Below are positions 1 to 58,392 of a DNA stretch of 64,000 bases, in pieces. The position numbers were made by a program, and so were the translations under genes. Origin of the DNA: Amorphochlora amoebiformis. Taxonomy: Eukaryota > Cercozoa > Chlorarachniophyceae. The notes beneath the pieces were generated by a model that worked only from the letters and a program-made list of their open reading frames with translations, had not been told where the DNA came from and made no database searches. The stretch is from the NCBI GenBank assembly GCA_054601695.1, contig BAAHQB010000147.1:372001-436000 (forward strand). Direction: 5' to 3'. Position 1 is the stretch's first letter, and each line of letters starts with the position of its first letter.

Positions 1-1440
<1,440 letters not shown>

Positions 1441-1841
1441 TATTTACAATATTAAACATGGAATTCTGTGTTTCCGTAAATTGATGATTTGGCCAAAAAA
1501 AAATAGACACACTCATTTGATGCACCGTCTGCCAATTGCAATTGTAATTCCGACTTATAATAACGTGCGCTCGCGCGAATAGTTAAAACACATCTGGAAA
1601 AAAAAGGGAAAAAAAAACACAGAGCCACTCAAGGCTCTTTTTAAACAACCTAAGGATAAAAACACACGCACAATCGTATCTATATAAAATAAAAAAAAAA
1701 TAAGAAGACAGAAATACAACAACATAGTGCCCCCGAGCCGGCCCGCCCCTATAAACAAAGGACCCAGGACACTGCACCAACCCCCGCCAACGCTACATGC
1801 CCCGATGGAGCGGCGCCCAGCTGCCCACGGAACCCAGCAAA

Positions 1842-2249
1842 CTACACGACACTCGGCGGAGGGAGCATATCCGGCTCCTTGACCGGCGGCGCCGTCGTCG
1901 TCCCGGCGTCCGCCTTGAACGAGGCGTCCCCGCTGCCTTGGCCTAAAGCTTCCTTCTTCGACATCTGTCTGAACACCGTGATGAATATCGGCAGCAGGTA
2001 TACGATAGCGGAGGTCGAGACGCTCCATGCGATGGATCGGGCTCGGCTTCCGCTCCGTCGGAGCAAGCTCACGCTGTTGTCGATGACGCGGCGATTGCGG
2101 TTGAAGGCGGCGCCTACCAGGGGCGAGTAGCGAAGGTATAGGTAGTCGACGAAGCTGGTCGGGATGACTTGATGGGGCTGGTCTTCGTCCTCCATGTCCG
2201 ATTCTCTCATATCGTCGTCTTCAAACACGTTTTCGGGGGCAGCATTCAT
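1842..2249 (-). CDS. TOM22-like mitochondrial import receptor subunit
   Basis: Intronless frame of 135 codons from the ATG at 2249 to the stop at 1842. The architecture is that of a tail-anchored TOM22: an acidic cytosolic N-terminus (FEDDDMRESDMEDED near residues 9-23), a basic stretch (RRSGSRAR), one hydrophobic segment (about residues 74-93, AWSVSTSAIVYLLPIFITVF), then a short polar tail ending in prolines. In known TOM22 proteins the acidic domain receives presequences and the transmembrane segment, containing a conserved AW..ST...L..P pattern, anchors the TOM complex in the outer membrane; that pattern is visible here. Overall identity is too low to judge by eye, so another tail-anchored protein is possible. 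It is the only well-supported gene here without introns. It is divergent from the neighbouring methyltransferase gene. Confidence 0.6.
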   Translation of the reverse strand: MNAAPENVFEDDDMRESDMEDEDQPHQVIPTSFVDYLYLRYSPLVGAAFNRNRRVIDNSVSLLRRSGSRARSIAWSVSTSAIVYLLPIFITVFRQMSKKEALGQGSGDASFKADAGTTTAPPVKEPDMLPPPSVV

Positions 2250-2460
2250 GGCTGGGCGAAGGAGAGGTGACTATGCAAACGACAGAGCCCCAGACGCCGT
2301 CACACGGCCTTTCGGAATCCAGGGAAGGGATTCCAAATACCGGTAATTCCCGGAAGCTATCGGAATCCATGATGCGTGACCTCGTGATACGTCACAGCTG
2401 TTAGTTATATGTGACCTCACGTAATGTCACATCACGACAACCCCGTCGGAACCCAGGTCG
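2250..2460. promoter_or_regulatory. Divergent promoter between TOM22-like and methyltransferase genes
   Basis: 211 bp separates two divergent start codons. It is free of (TA)n and clearly richer in G+C than its surroundings. Repeated GTGAC/GTCAC elements occur at about 2299, 2375-2398 and 2410-2438, some paired as inverted repeats and resembling CRE/bZIP half-sites. Three GGAATCC/GGATTCC elements lie at 2314-2334 and about 2362, the first two inverted. The shared-promoter role is inferred from position and motif density. Confidence 0.45.
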
Positions 2461-17271
<14,811 letters not shown>

Positions 17272-18063
17272 AAGTCCAACCACGAAGATGTCACTCGGGG
17301 TGACCTTGAGGCCGAATCGGAAGAGCGCATATTGGAACAGGTTATCTAATATATACATATATTAGATATGCTAACCGTAATAATGAGAGCGAGATATTAG
17401 ATATGTTATCGTAATGGTGAGCGAGATATGCTAACCGTAATAATGAGAGCGAGATATTAGATATGGTAATCGTAATAATGAGAGCGAGATATTAGATATG
17501 CTAATCATAACAGTGAGAGCGAGATATTAGATATGCTAATCATAACAGTGAGAGCGAGATATTAGATATGCTAATGATAACAGTGAGAGCGAGGTATTAG
17601 ATATGCTAATGATAACAGTGAGACCGAGATATTAGATATGCTAATCATAACAGTGAGAGCGAGATATTAGATATGCTAATCATAACAGTGAGAGCGAGAT
17701 ATTAGATATGCTAATCATAACAGTGAGAGCGAGATATTAGAATGCTAATGATAACAGTGAGAGCGAGATATTAGATATGCTAATGATAACAGTGAGACCG
17801 AGATATTAGATATGCTAATCATAACAGTGAGAGCGAGATATTAGATATGCTAACCGTAATAATGAGAGCGAGATATTAGATATGCTTATCATAACATTGA
17901 GAGCGAGATATATTGGATATCTTAATCTTGATAATGAGAGCACGGTAGAGAGATATGTGTATTCTGGAAGGATGCCGAGAGAATTAGGGCCGATGCGTTC
18001 GAAGCAAATATGCAACCTGTAGGAGTACGGAGCGTCCAGTGAGTATATATTGTGTTTGCATGT

Positions 18064-18145
<82 letters not shown>

Positions 18146-18153
18146 TATGTATG

Positions 18154-18199
<46 letters not shown>

Positions 18200-18368
18200 A
18201 TGAATGTATGTATTCATTTTTGTTATCGGAGCATGTGTTACTATCGTTTTTAGTATAGTATTAATATTCGGTAGTGGTATTGGTAATATTATTATTGTTA
18301 TTATTATTATTGTTATTGTTATATATATATATATATGTGTATATATTATACATATATATATATATATT

Positions 18369-18435
<67 letters not shown>

Positions 18436-18497
18436 ATGTATTGTATTTAACCCAATAGATTTGATTAAATATACCTTAAAACATATGTAAACGTAAA

Positions 18498-18550
<53 letters not shown>

Positions 18551-18561
18551 CATATATATTA

Positions 18562-18621
<60 letters not shown>

Positions 18622-18686
18622 AAGTATATATATAGAGAAAGAGAGAGAAAGTATATAGGAAAATATAGTATACATATAGATGTATA

Positions 18687-18737
<51 letters not shown>

Positions 18738-18764
18738 ATGTATATATTGTATAAATATATATTT

Positions 18765-18802
<38 letters not shown>

Positions 18803-18832
18803 CACATATATACATATAGCTGGAAAAGGGTG

Positions 18833-18885
<53 letters not shown>

Positions 18886-18993
18886 CATATATATATATAT
18901 ATAGTATATATATATATAGTATATATATATATAGGGATCTGGATAAAGGTGTGGATGAGATCGATGAAGAGGATTGGAAGAGGGTAACCATAT

Positions 18994-19032
<39 letters not shown>

Positions 19033-19070
19033 TATATGTGGGGGGGGGGGGGGTGTCTGTGGGTGTTTTC

Positions 19071-19103
<33 letters not shown>

Positions 19104-19169
19104 GGGGGGGGGGGGGGGGGGGAGGGGGGGGGGGGGGAGGGGGGGTTGTCTGTGGGTGTATTCATATAA

Positions 19170-19202
<33 letters not shown>

Positions 19203-19226
19203 GGGGGGGGGGGGGGTGTTGGTGTA

Positions 19227-19265
<39 letters not shown>

Positions 19266-19471
19266 ATATATATACATATATATATATATATACATATATA
19301 TATTATATATATATATATAGATATATATATATATATAAATGCATACATGATTTTATACATCATAACATATCAAAAACCATTATCATAATATATGCTTCTA
19401 ACTAAAACACCTATCAATATTACTAGTTTTATTTGTATTCCTAGATACAAATGTAATATTCCTGGATACAA

Positions 19472-19518
<47 letters not shown>

Positions 19519-19763
19519 ATGAATGCATACATGATTTTATACACCATAACATATCAAAAACCATTATCATAATATATGCTTCTAACTAAAACACCTATCA
19601 ATATTACTAGTTTTATTTGTATTCCTAGATACAAATGTTATATTCCTAGATACAAATGTTATATATTCTGTATATATAAATATACATATATATATATATA
19701 TATATGTGTATGTATATATATGGATATACATATACATATAAATATATATATATATATATATAC

Positions 19764-19799
<36 letters not shown>

Positions 19800-19864
19800 T
19801 ACAGGTATCAAGAATACCCGGAGGAGCCATAAATGACGACTTCGACTCTTTTGGTTTAAATTAA
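17272..19864 (+). CDS. Unidentified acidic protein, C-terminal four exons
   Basis: Exons 17272-17340, 17971-18038, 18935-18983 and 19805-19864 join in phase and end at TAA. Encoded segments, in order: [75 protein letters not shown]. It is rich in Asp/Glu, predicted soluble, with no motif I recognise. Splice sites are canonical (GTTATC, GTGAGT, GTAACC donors). No initiator was found; the exons may be the 3' end of the methyltransferase gene or a separate gene starting between 15.4 and 17.2 kb. A weak donor-edge copy of the third exon precedes it at about 18817-18838. Confidence 0.6.
17345..17940 (+). repeat. 35-bp minisatellite in an intron
   Basis: About 15 copies of a 35-bp unit (GAGATATTAGATATGCTAAT plus CATAACAGTGAGAGC). 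Variants CCGTAATAAT, GATAACAGT and GAGACC alternate, suggesting higher-order groups. It fills most of intron 17341-17970. Confidence 0.93.
19036..19216 (+). repeat. Long G runs in an intron
   Basis: Three G-rich blocks (19040-19052, 19103-19145 and 19202-19216), each preceded by TGTG and followed by TGTC/TGTTGG(TG) and TATTCATATA. The middle block is about 40 nt of nearly pure G. They look like one unit repeated three times and have strong quadruplex potential. Confidence 0.85.
19338..19650. repeat. Direct duplication of about 130 bp
   Basis: 19340-19470 and 19520-19650 are nearly identical (starting ATGCATACATGATTTTATAC), separated by (TA)n. The trailing CCTAGATACAAATGTTATAT unit is itself doubled at 19622-19660. 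Within intron 18984-19804. Confidence 0.88.
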
Positions 19865-20030
19865 GTAATATTAACTAAATTAAATTTAGTAAATAAGACA
19901 TCAATAAGTTGACATTAATATTGCGGTATCGACAAGAAGATATATCAGATATCTACCATGATATGCTGATGATATACGTCTAGTAACGTAATAATACTAC
20001 GGTAACATAAGTACATGTAAGTACATAGTA

Positions 20031-20061
<31 letters not shown>

Positions 20062-20145
20062 CTAGATATGTATGTATATATATACTAGATATACGTAATA
20101 ATACTACGGTAACATAAGTACCGTATTTTCGCTATCACATGTAAG

Positions 20146-20212
<67 letters not shown>

Positions 20213-20708
20213 TACGTATATATGTATATATATATTGTATATATATGTAAATAAACATATATCTAGATATATTCCTTGACGATATAACTGTTATATATTT
20301 TTCGTGAAGTTATAATTTTTCAAGGTTACGAAACTCACACTAGCTAATGTACCTAAATAGTACGTAAATTTGTGATTTATATATACACCTGATGAATTCT
20401 ACATGATATCGATGGACTAGCATTGAAGGTCATATGAATTTATATCATTTGAGCAACTGTACACTCCAATGTAAAAGAATAAACACCTTTATATTTGTCG
20501 GTAACTGAGTACTATGCCTAGTATGCGGACAATAATACAGCGTTTAGAATATGCATGGCATAATACTAATATTATACTATAACTAGTATAATAATAACTT
20601 AATATTAAGGTTCTCATCTGCCCTGCAGGTAAGAGAAAAAAAAGTGAATAGGATTTAAATAATCCATAAGAAAGGATACACCAAATATAAGATAGTTTAA
20701 AAAGTAAA
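19865..20708. other. Intergenic region, complex AT-rich sequence
   Basis: Follows the stop at 19864 and precedes the ATG at 20709. It has little (TA)n and no telomeric repeats. It holds a repeated segment ACGTAATAATACTACGGTAA (about 19985 and 20093) and several CTAG-centred palindromes. No gene or RNA was recognised. Confidence 0.6.
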
Positions 20709-22493
<1,785 letters not shown>

Positions 22494-22555
22494 GGTGGGG
22501 GCTTAGTGCTTGGGAGCCCAGGGACTACCTTTGTTGGTACTTTTAGCCTATATAT

Positions 22556-22682
<127 letters not shown>

Positions 22683-22685
22683 AAA

Positions 22686-22741
<56 letters not shown>

Positions 22742-22828
22742 TCGTGTATGTGGTTTTATTTATTCACATATTCATTGTACATACTTGTATATTATATAGT
22801 TCTATAACTTACATATAAATATATACAT

Positions 22829-22870
<42 letters not shown>

Positions 22871-22935
22871 TATAAATTATATACTCACATGCATATTCAA
22901 TGTAACCCGAACCCTAACCCCCCCCCCCCCCCTCT

Positions 22936-23157
22936 CTACCATTCCGGAGGCTTCTTAGGATCATTATACTGCCACTTGAACTTTGGCCACTTTTTTCCCT
23001 CGCTCACCCTCTCGATCTCCTGGAAATGGAAACTCCTTCCCGCCGAATTTCCCCCCCCCCCCCTAATTCGCGTAATATTCGAAAAATTTGAACCAGGGTT
23101 CGCCCCGCATACCCCCAGAATGACCCCCAGAGTGATCCATGCAACAGGAGGTCTCAT
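22936..23157 (-). CDS. Small basic protein, unidentified
   Basis: Open frame of 73 codons from the ATG at 23157. The N-terminal 20 residues are hydrophobic (AWITLGVILGVCGANPG), like a signal or membrane segment. The C-terminus is basic and aromatic (KKWPKFKWQYNDPKKPPEW-stop), resembling small accessory subunits of membrane complexes, but I recognise no family. A G run on this strand (23050-23063) sits after TTAG and may be an intron end, so only the C-terminal part may be real. An overlapping open frame on the + strand looks less protein-like. Confidence 0.4.
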   Translation of the reverse strand: MRPPVAWITLGVILGVCGANPGSNFSNITRIRGGGGNSAGRSFHFQEIERVSEGKKWPKFKWQYNDPKKPPEW

Positions 23158-23433
23158 TTCGAATGTGGTTCAAAATTTGTCGTCACTTACATTCGTCACA
23201 CTGAGGATGATGGGGTACGATATCTAAATAAGAGTTATCTTGATATCAACTCTACGATACATGCATATCTTTGATTTTGATATATGGATATTGAAATGGT
23301 TAATATAATGATCCTTGGGGGTTGTGACGGTGGTGTTCATCTTTTTATTGGCCCTTATCGCCGCGAAAAATTAAAAAAAATCTGGCGCTCTATTTTCTCC
23401 CCAGTGTGGTGGCACTGAAGCGCGGGCATCATC
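23158..23433. promoter_or_regulatory. Intergenic region upstream of the exoribonuclease gene
   Basis: Non-repetitive sequence between the small - strand frame and the ATG at 23434. No clear TATA or initiator element. CTCCCCAG at 23397-23404 could be a splice acceptor, so a 5' leader intron is possible. Confidence 0.35.
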
Positions 23434-35131
<11,698 letters not shown>

Positions 35132-35968
35132 CACTTCAAACTCAACTGATATTGAGATTATCGTCGACCAAAACCCAACGACATACACACACACACACAC
35201 ACGCAGACAGCAAATTCAGACAAACACCCAATGGAAAACACAAATACAAACACAGAACGAACACGAAACTCCTCATCTGAACAAGCGAACAAACAAAAAA
35301 AAAAAAACAAAGCGGCGGATTTAAATATTTTTTTTTTTCGGTTTCTTTTTTTTTTTCTATTTTTTCGTTTTTTTCTGTTTTTTTTTTTTTTGCTCTCTCT
35401 CTCTTTTTCTTTCTTTTTTTTTCGGGTGGAAAAGAGAGAGAGAGAGAGCCTCTCTAAACCAACATGATTCAAGGTGCAACTTGGGGAGAATCTGAATAAT
35501 TTGGTTCTGGATGAATTTCACACTTTTACGCGGGATCCTGTTTGCATGCACGGGTGGGGGGGGGGGGGGGGAGGGTCGAGAGAAGGGGGGGGGGAGCTTC
35601 TATTTGGACACTTGTGTACATGTATGTACTTTTTCCACTCTTTTTTTTTTATTTTTCCGTTTTATAAATTCGAAAGAGAGAGAGACGAAGAGAAGAGATA
35701 GAAACAAAAATTGAAAAAAAGGTAAGAGGGGAAGGTTGAAAAACACAAGAGTAGGAATCTTAGAGGAAACACTATTCCAAACGCACATACAACACATATA
35801 TTATTTATCTACACATGTAGACAGATTTTTGAAAAGGATGGGAGAGGGGAATATATATATATATATTTAAATTAAATAACGTAAAATTTCGAGAAAAAAA
35901 AAAAAAAGGCACGAAAAAAAAGAGGAGGGAGAAAAAGTCGGAGGGAAAAAAAGTGGAACAGAAATATA

Positions 35969-36022
<54 letters not shown>

Positions 36023-36034
36023 ACTATCTTATAT

Positions 36035-36078
<44 letters not shown>

Positions 36079-37196
36079 GCCACCAATGCTATCCCAATCC
36101 TTCATCCATTCAAAAGGTTACATTTATTTATTTTTAATTTTTCGTCTGTCTATCGACCGAGAGACCATCTGAGGTCCAAATTCTCCGCGAAAAACACATT
36201 CTTTTTTTTGAAAATCGCGCGCGAACATTGGGAAAAAAAAAACAGTTTCCCGAGACAGACAGACAGCTCTAGGCAATCAATCGGGGAGACCACAAGACCA
36301 GATGGATAGCCATATTTTGGCGCGTCTTTGGCTAGTTGGTTGCAAGTCGTTAGGACATCTCCTGGTGGGTCAGCGACTGAAGTCTGGAAAAATCAAAATA
36401 ATAAGAGATAATAGAACAAAGAAATTCTAGAAATTGACTGTTGCAACTGGTGAAACTGGTATACATCACTAGATCAGTATCATATATATTAGCCTGATTA
36501 TCATATATGCATGCTTTACGAATGTCATCATCTCAGATCCTAGAGATCATGCAAAAATGAACAATTGAATATGCGTACGTACGTCTAGACGTACATCTAC
36601 TAGATATAGTACATGTACACGCGCCATCTGATCAGGATATCTGTCTAGATCTGTAGTGTAGCTACTAGCTAGTCTTGACTAGTCTCTAGAGTCTAGTGGT
36701 GTGGCGATGATCGAATTTATTATTTAGTAGTACGTACGTAATAATACATATATACCTAGTATTTTCTAGACAATTTATATTATCATATTCGTCGATTATG
36801 ATAACATATTTATGCGTACTCCTATCTACGCAGGCAGCAATGTATTATAATCACAATATGCGCATATGCCGGGCATGCATACGTACTATACTAGTATATA
36901 CATGACTCAATCGCAATTGTCACGCACGTGACATCAACCGTAGTGGTCCCTGAGTCTAATCCTAGATCTAAACTTATGAATTATGCATACATCAATAGTA
37001 ATATTTTTGGACTACACATATATACGATATATATAAGTATATATATATATATATTAATATATATATATATATAATATATATAATATATATACATATACAT
37101 ATATATACACATATATATACACATATATATATATATCGCTCATCCAACTCGAGTATTAGTATCCTTCAATGTAAAATTGAATAAAAATAATTTTAA
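35132..37196. other. Convergent intergenic region
   Basis: Lies between the stop of the exoribonuclease gene and the stop of the helicase gene. The first part has A/T homopolymers, G runs and two (TA)n blocks. From 36300 to 37020 it is complex AT-rich sequence with many CTAG, GTAC and ACGT palindromes, including a perfect 16-bp one at 36579-36594. Short open frames near 35474 and 36100 have no recognisable protein or splice context. Confidence 0.55.
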
Positions 37197-52883
<15,687 letters not shown>

Positions 52884-52939
52884 CTGGTGGTTGTGTGAGG
52901 AGAGAGTTAGAAATGTGTTTTTTTTTTTCACATATATAT

Positions 52940-53036
<97 letters not shown>

Positions 53037-53042
53037 TATATA

Positions 53043-53088
<46 letters not shown>

Positions 53089-53188
53089 AATATACATCTA
53101 AATATATAATACATATATATATATATATATATATTTATATATGTATTTATATATCTAATTTATACTAAATATATATAAATATAATATA

Positions 53189-53240
<52 letters not shown>

Positions 53241-54036
53241 CATATATATATATATATATACAATGTATATATCCACACACAAAAGTAAACCCACACCACC
53301 CCAGACCGACAAACAGAGAACCAACCACACAAAAACCACCACACAGCGATCAAGCGGAAAACAGGACCCAAACACAAAGACCACAAACAAGAGAAACGGA
53401 AGGCCGGGGGGTGGGGGGGGGGGGAGAGGGAAAGAGGGAAAAGAGGGCAAAGAGGGCAACGAGGGCAAAGCCTGAAAAAAGCGGGCACCCAGAAAATCCG
53501 CGCCCTCCCTCTTGTACTCCCTCTCGTGGTCGAAATTGAACGAGAATAGACGGACAAGACCACCCAGAGGAGGCTTTCTAGAGCTCCGAGGCAGCCTATA
53601 TATCCCAAACATATAGTATCCAAACACCACAATGTTAAAAAAAAAACACAGGTGTATTTCCGCTCTCGCCACACAACATAAAAGTCGCAAACCCCCCCCC
53701 CCCGCCAAAACGAGCAGAATTTTTCGCGCGAAATTATGGGAAAAGTCGGGACGAAAGTTTTGATATATTTAGTCGGGACGAGAGGGGAGGGGAGGGGAAG
53801 AGGGGTCACTTGTGGGCCAGGCGACGTATCGAAAACATGGTTGGGACCCACGGTAAAGGGGGAAAGTGCGCAGGGGGCACGTGTCAGAAGACGGGGAATT
53901 ATTTCGGTAGTCCGAAAAAATAATTCTCTATTTTACATATCCCTCTACTATATCAATCTTTTTATACGATATTATATCTTCTCCTAAGTTAATATCATGG
54001 GATATCTACTTTATAAATATAATCATATCTTAGAAA
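52884..54036. other. 5' region of the helicase gene and divergent intergenic DNA
   Basis: (TA)n from 52935 to 53260, then complex sequence. On the - strand 53490-53600 has an open, protein-like stretch (SFNFDHEREYKREGADFLGA) that might be an upstream helicase exon, but no phase-consistent splice pair was found. 53700-53930 is GC-richer and may hold the divergent promoter; no specific motif was recognised. Confidence 0.4.
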
Positions 54037-54084
54037 TTGATATCCATGATATCTATTCTAAGATATCCCAACCACATCGGAGGT

Positions 54085-54303
54085 ATGAAGAAGCATGATG
54101 GTCGGTATGTGCCTATATCACTCGACCTCTGGTGCAAGAGAGCCGAGAGGGAGCGAGCAGGGCTTACTCCACACCGTGTTCCTTCAAAGCCTGGAGAAGA
54201 TGTGCGAAAAATTCCGGATTTCCGCTTTTTTAAAAGAGATTTCCCGATTTCTTTCCAATTTGGCAGTGGGCTTGGCGGGAGATGGTTTTGAGAGTGAATT
54301 TTG
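54085..54303 (+). other. Possible 5' coding region of the SDE2-like gene
   Basis: Two overlapping open frames start at ATGs near 54088 and 54095. One reads HDGRYVPISLDLW and then is basic; the other contains LLHTVFLQSLEKMCEKF. The sequence is not repetitive and sits where a first exon should be, but I found no donor that joins the exon at 55713 in phase. Confidence 0.3.
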
Positions 54304-54463
54304 AATCAAATTCTCGTTAAGGGGGGGGAGGGAGGCGGTGTTTTTGTACTAACTAAAGTGTATATGTATAATGTACGTATAGATGTGCTTAAATATACAT
54401 ATATCTTTTTACATTTGTGTACGTATTTAAGATTATAAATATTAAAGTAAGTAATACCTATGT

Positions 54464-54545
<82 letters not shown>

Positions 54546-54613
54546 ATTATTTACAGGGAGTGCATATAATTATTTCATATGATATATACATCTATCTATG
54601 TGATATTCATGTA

Positions 54614-54649
<36 letters not shown>

Positions 54650-54780
54650 GTGTGTGTGTGTGTATATTACATATACATATATTCAGGTTTCAAACGTAGA
54701 AACACACAAATATACGCACATCACACAACATGCATACACACATAACACATTTCTATAAAAACATACATTATACTTATATA

Positions 54781-54841
<61 letters not shown>

Positions 54842-54875
54842 TATATGTGTAAAATATGTACATATATATACACAC

Positions 54876-54913
<38 letters not shown>

Positions 54914-54945
54914 ATATATATATGTAATATATATGTATATATATG

Positions 54946-55018
<73 letters not shown>

Positions 55019-55085
55019 GTGTGTGTGGGTGTGTGTGTGTGGAAATATATATAGATACATTATATATATATATATATATACACAC

Positions 55086-55156
<71 letters not shown>

Positions 55157-55177
55157 AATATATTTATATATACATAT

Positions 55178-55258
<81 letters not shown>

Positions 55259-55365
55259 GTATACATATGTATACATATTTACATGATTGTATACATACAT
55301 ATATACATAACATATATATATATACAATATATGATACAATGTATAATGTAGATGTAAATATATAT

Positions 55366-55396
55366 ATAAAGGTGAATGAGTTACAACATACATAAC

Positions 55397-55464
<68 letters not shown>

Positions 55465-55483
55465 TATATTTATATATATATAT

Positions 55484-55519
<36 letters not shown>

Positions 55520-55602
55520 ATGTATATAATATAATATAATATATAAAAAGGTGAATGAATTATTAAAACAACAAGCCGAAGAATTCGGCTATATTATATA
55601 TA

Positions 55603-55654
<52 letters not shown>

Positions 55655-55776
55655 GTATAATATATGCATGTATAATATATATATAATATATATATAATAT
55701 ATATATATAAAGGTGAATGAGTTATTAAAACGACAAGCCGAACAATTCGGATTAAATCATCACAATCCTGAGCAGG

Positions 55777-55845
<69 letters not shown>

Positions 55846-55947
55846 TAAATCATCTCAATCCTGAACAAGAGGTTTATATATATATATATATATACTTATA
55901 CATGTATATATATATATATATAAATCATCACAATCCTGAACAGGAGG

Positions 55948-55950
<3 letters not shown>
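55366..55950 (+). repeat. Both edges of one exon copied into both flanking introns
   Basis: Around exon 55713-55778: acceptor-edge copies (AAAGGTGAATGAGTTA) lie upstream at 55366-55390 and 55546-55592; donor-edge copies (AATCATCACAATCCTGAACA plus GGAG) lie downstream at 55845-55874 and 55921-55949. The outermost copy on each side is the more decayed or has lost the splice site. Confidence 0.92.
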
Positions 55951-56035
<85 letters not shown>

Positions 56036-56069
56036 AATTATTACTATTATTATTATTATTAATTTATTA

Positions 56070-56114
<45 letters not shown>

Positions 56115-56320
56115 TATTTATATATATATATTATATATATATATATATATATCTACTCCTCTCTGAATTAGTTTCTTGTCCCCCCAGGACAAAAAGCCAG
56201 CCGAAAAACTTCGGCACCCAAGTCTTTTAAATAAAAACTTTTCGGGTTTGCGTTCCGAACCCGAAGAGACCTCTTCTGGTGTATATGTGTATTAAGTACA
56301 TTTATGTATATATGTATATG

Positions 56321-56406
<86 letters not shown>

Positions 56407-56426
56407 TACCTTTACATGCAAATACG

Positions 56427-56465
<39 letters not shown>

Positions 56466-56480
56466 TATATATACACATAC

Positions 56481-56514
<34 letters not shown>

Positions 56515-56931
56515 ATATATGATGTATGAGTATGTGTATATATATATATATATATGCGATATTTATATATATATATATATACATAAATATATATATATAT
56601 ATATATATAATTCCCATACGTCCACTTCTTAGCATACATTGATTTATTCATATACACATTTGTGCCATTATAATGTATAAATTATCTCGATGCTAACCCT
56701 AACCCTAACCATAACCCTAACCCTAACCCTAACCCTAACCCTAACCCTAATATAGGGGGTCAGAAGTTGGAATTCAGGTGTCAACTATGTGTTTAAATAT
56801 ATATATGTGTGTATATATATGTATGTATATATATCTGCATATCTATGGTTCAATGATAGTGCGTGAATAGGTAGATATGTGAATATATAGATATAGATAT
56901 GTAAATATATAGATATATAATATATATATAG

Positions 56932-56967
<36 letters not shown>

Positions 56968-57100
56968 CATATCAATATGTGATACGCATAGATTTATATG
57001 CATGTGTGTATGTGTGCGTATATATATATATATATATAATATATATTATTTATTGTAAATATGTGTTAGGATTCACAAATAATTACATTTATGTTAGGTA

Positions 57101-57196
<96 letters not shown>

Positions 57197-57250
57197 CACA
57201 TATATGCACACATGTGTTAGAATTATATATATGCATATACATAAATATAT

Positions 57251-57294
<44 letters not shown>

Positions 57295-57314
57295 TTGTTC
57301 ATATATACCTATAT

Positions 57315-57351
<37 letters not shown>

Positions 57352-57352
57352 G

Positions 57353-57391
<39 letters not shown>

Positions 57392-58011
57392 TATATGTAT
57401 AAATATATATACATACATACACATATACATATATTTCCAGGAGAGCGAGGACAGATGAAAAGATTGACTTAAACGAATACAATTCGCCTCAAGACCTCCA
57501 AAAGGTTAATCCTAGGGTTAGGGTTAGGGTTAGGATTAGGGTTACGGTTAGGGGTTAGGGTTACGGTTAGAGTTAGGGTTAGGGTTAGGGTTACGGTTAG
57601 GGGTTAGGGTTAGGGTTAAGAGTTAGGGTTCGGGTTATGAGGGTTAGAGTAGGGTTTAGGTTACGGATAGGGTTAGGTTAGGGTTAGGGTTAGGACTAGA
57701 GTTAGGGTTAGGGTTAGAGTTAGGGTTAGGGTTAGGGTTAGGGTTAGGGATAGGTTAGGATTAGGGTTGATTAGGGTTAGGATTAGTGCTACGCTCAGGG
57801 TTAGGGTTAGGGTTGGGGTTAGGATTAGGGTTGGGGTTAGGGTTAGGGTTAGGGTTAGGGTTAGGGTTAGGGCTAGGGTTAGGGTTAGGGTTAGGGTTGG
57901 GGTTAGGGTTAGGGTTTGGGTTAGGGTTAGGGTTAGGGTTAAGGATTAATTTTAGGGTTAGGGTTATGGTAATATTCATGGAGTACAATACAACAGATAT
58001 ATTATGTATGT

Positions 58012-58090
<79 letters not shown>

Positions 58091-58208
58091 TTAAAATAAT
58101 TCAAATATATATATATACATATACATATTTATATATATACATATGCATATACATATGCCTAAATTATATATATATACATATATGTGTGCATATATGTGTA
58201 TATATACC

Positions 58209-58250
<42 letters not shown>

Positions 58251-58281
58251 CGTGTGTGTGTATGCGAATATATGTGTGTAT

Positions 58282-58351
<70 letters not shown>

Positions 58352-58360
58352 TACATATCA

Positions 58361-58392
<32 letters not shown>

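Noticed and set aside
22889-23227. A + strand protein of 112 codons
   Set aside because: It is proline-rich from C runs and reads through the complement of a more protein-like - strand frame. No splice context supports it.
36300-36420. A tRNA gene in complex sequence after 36300
   Set aside because: No consistent cloverleaf or B-box could be drawn by eye. No other tRNA or rRNA was seen in the window.
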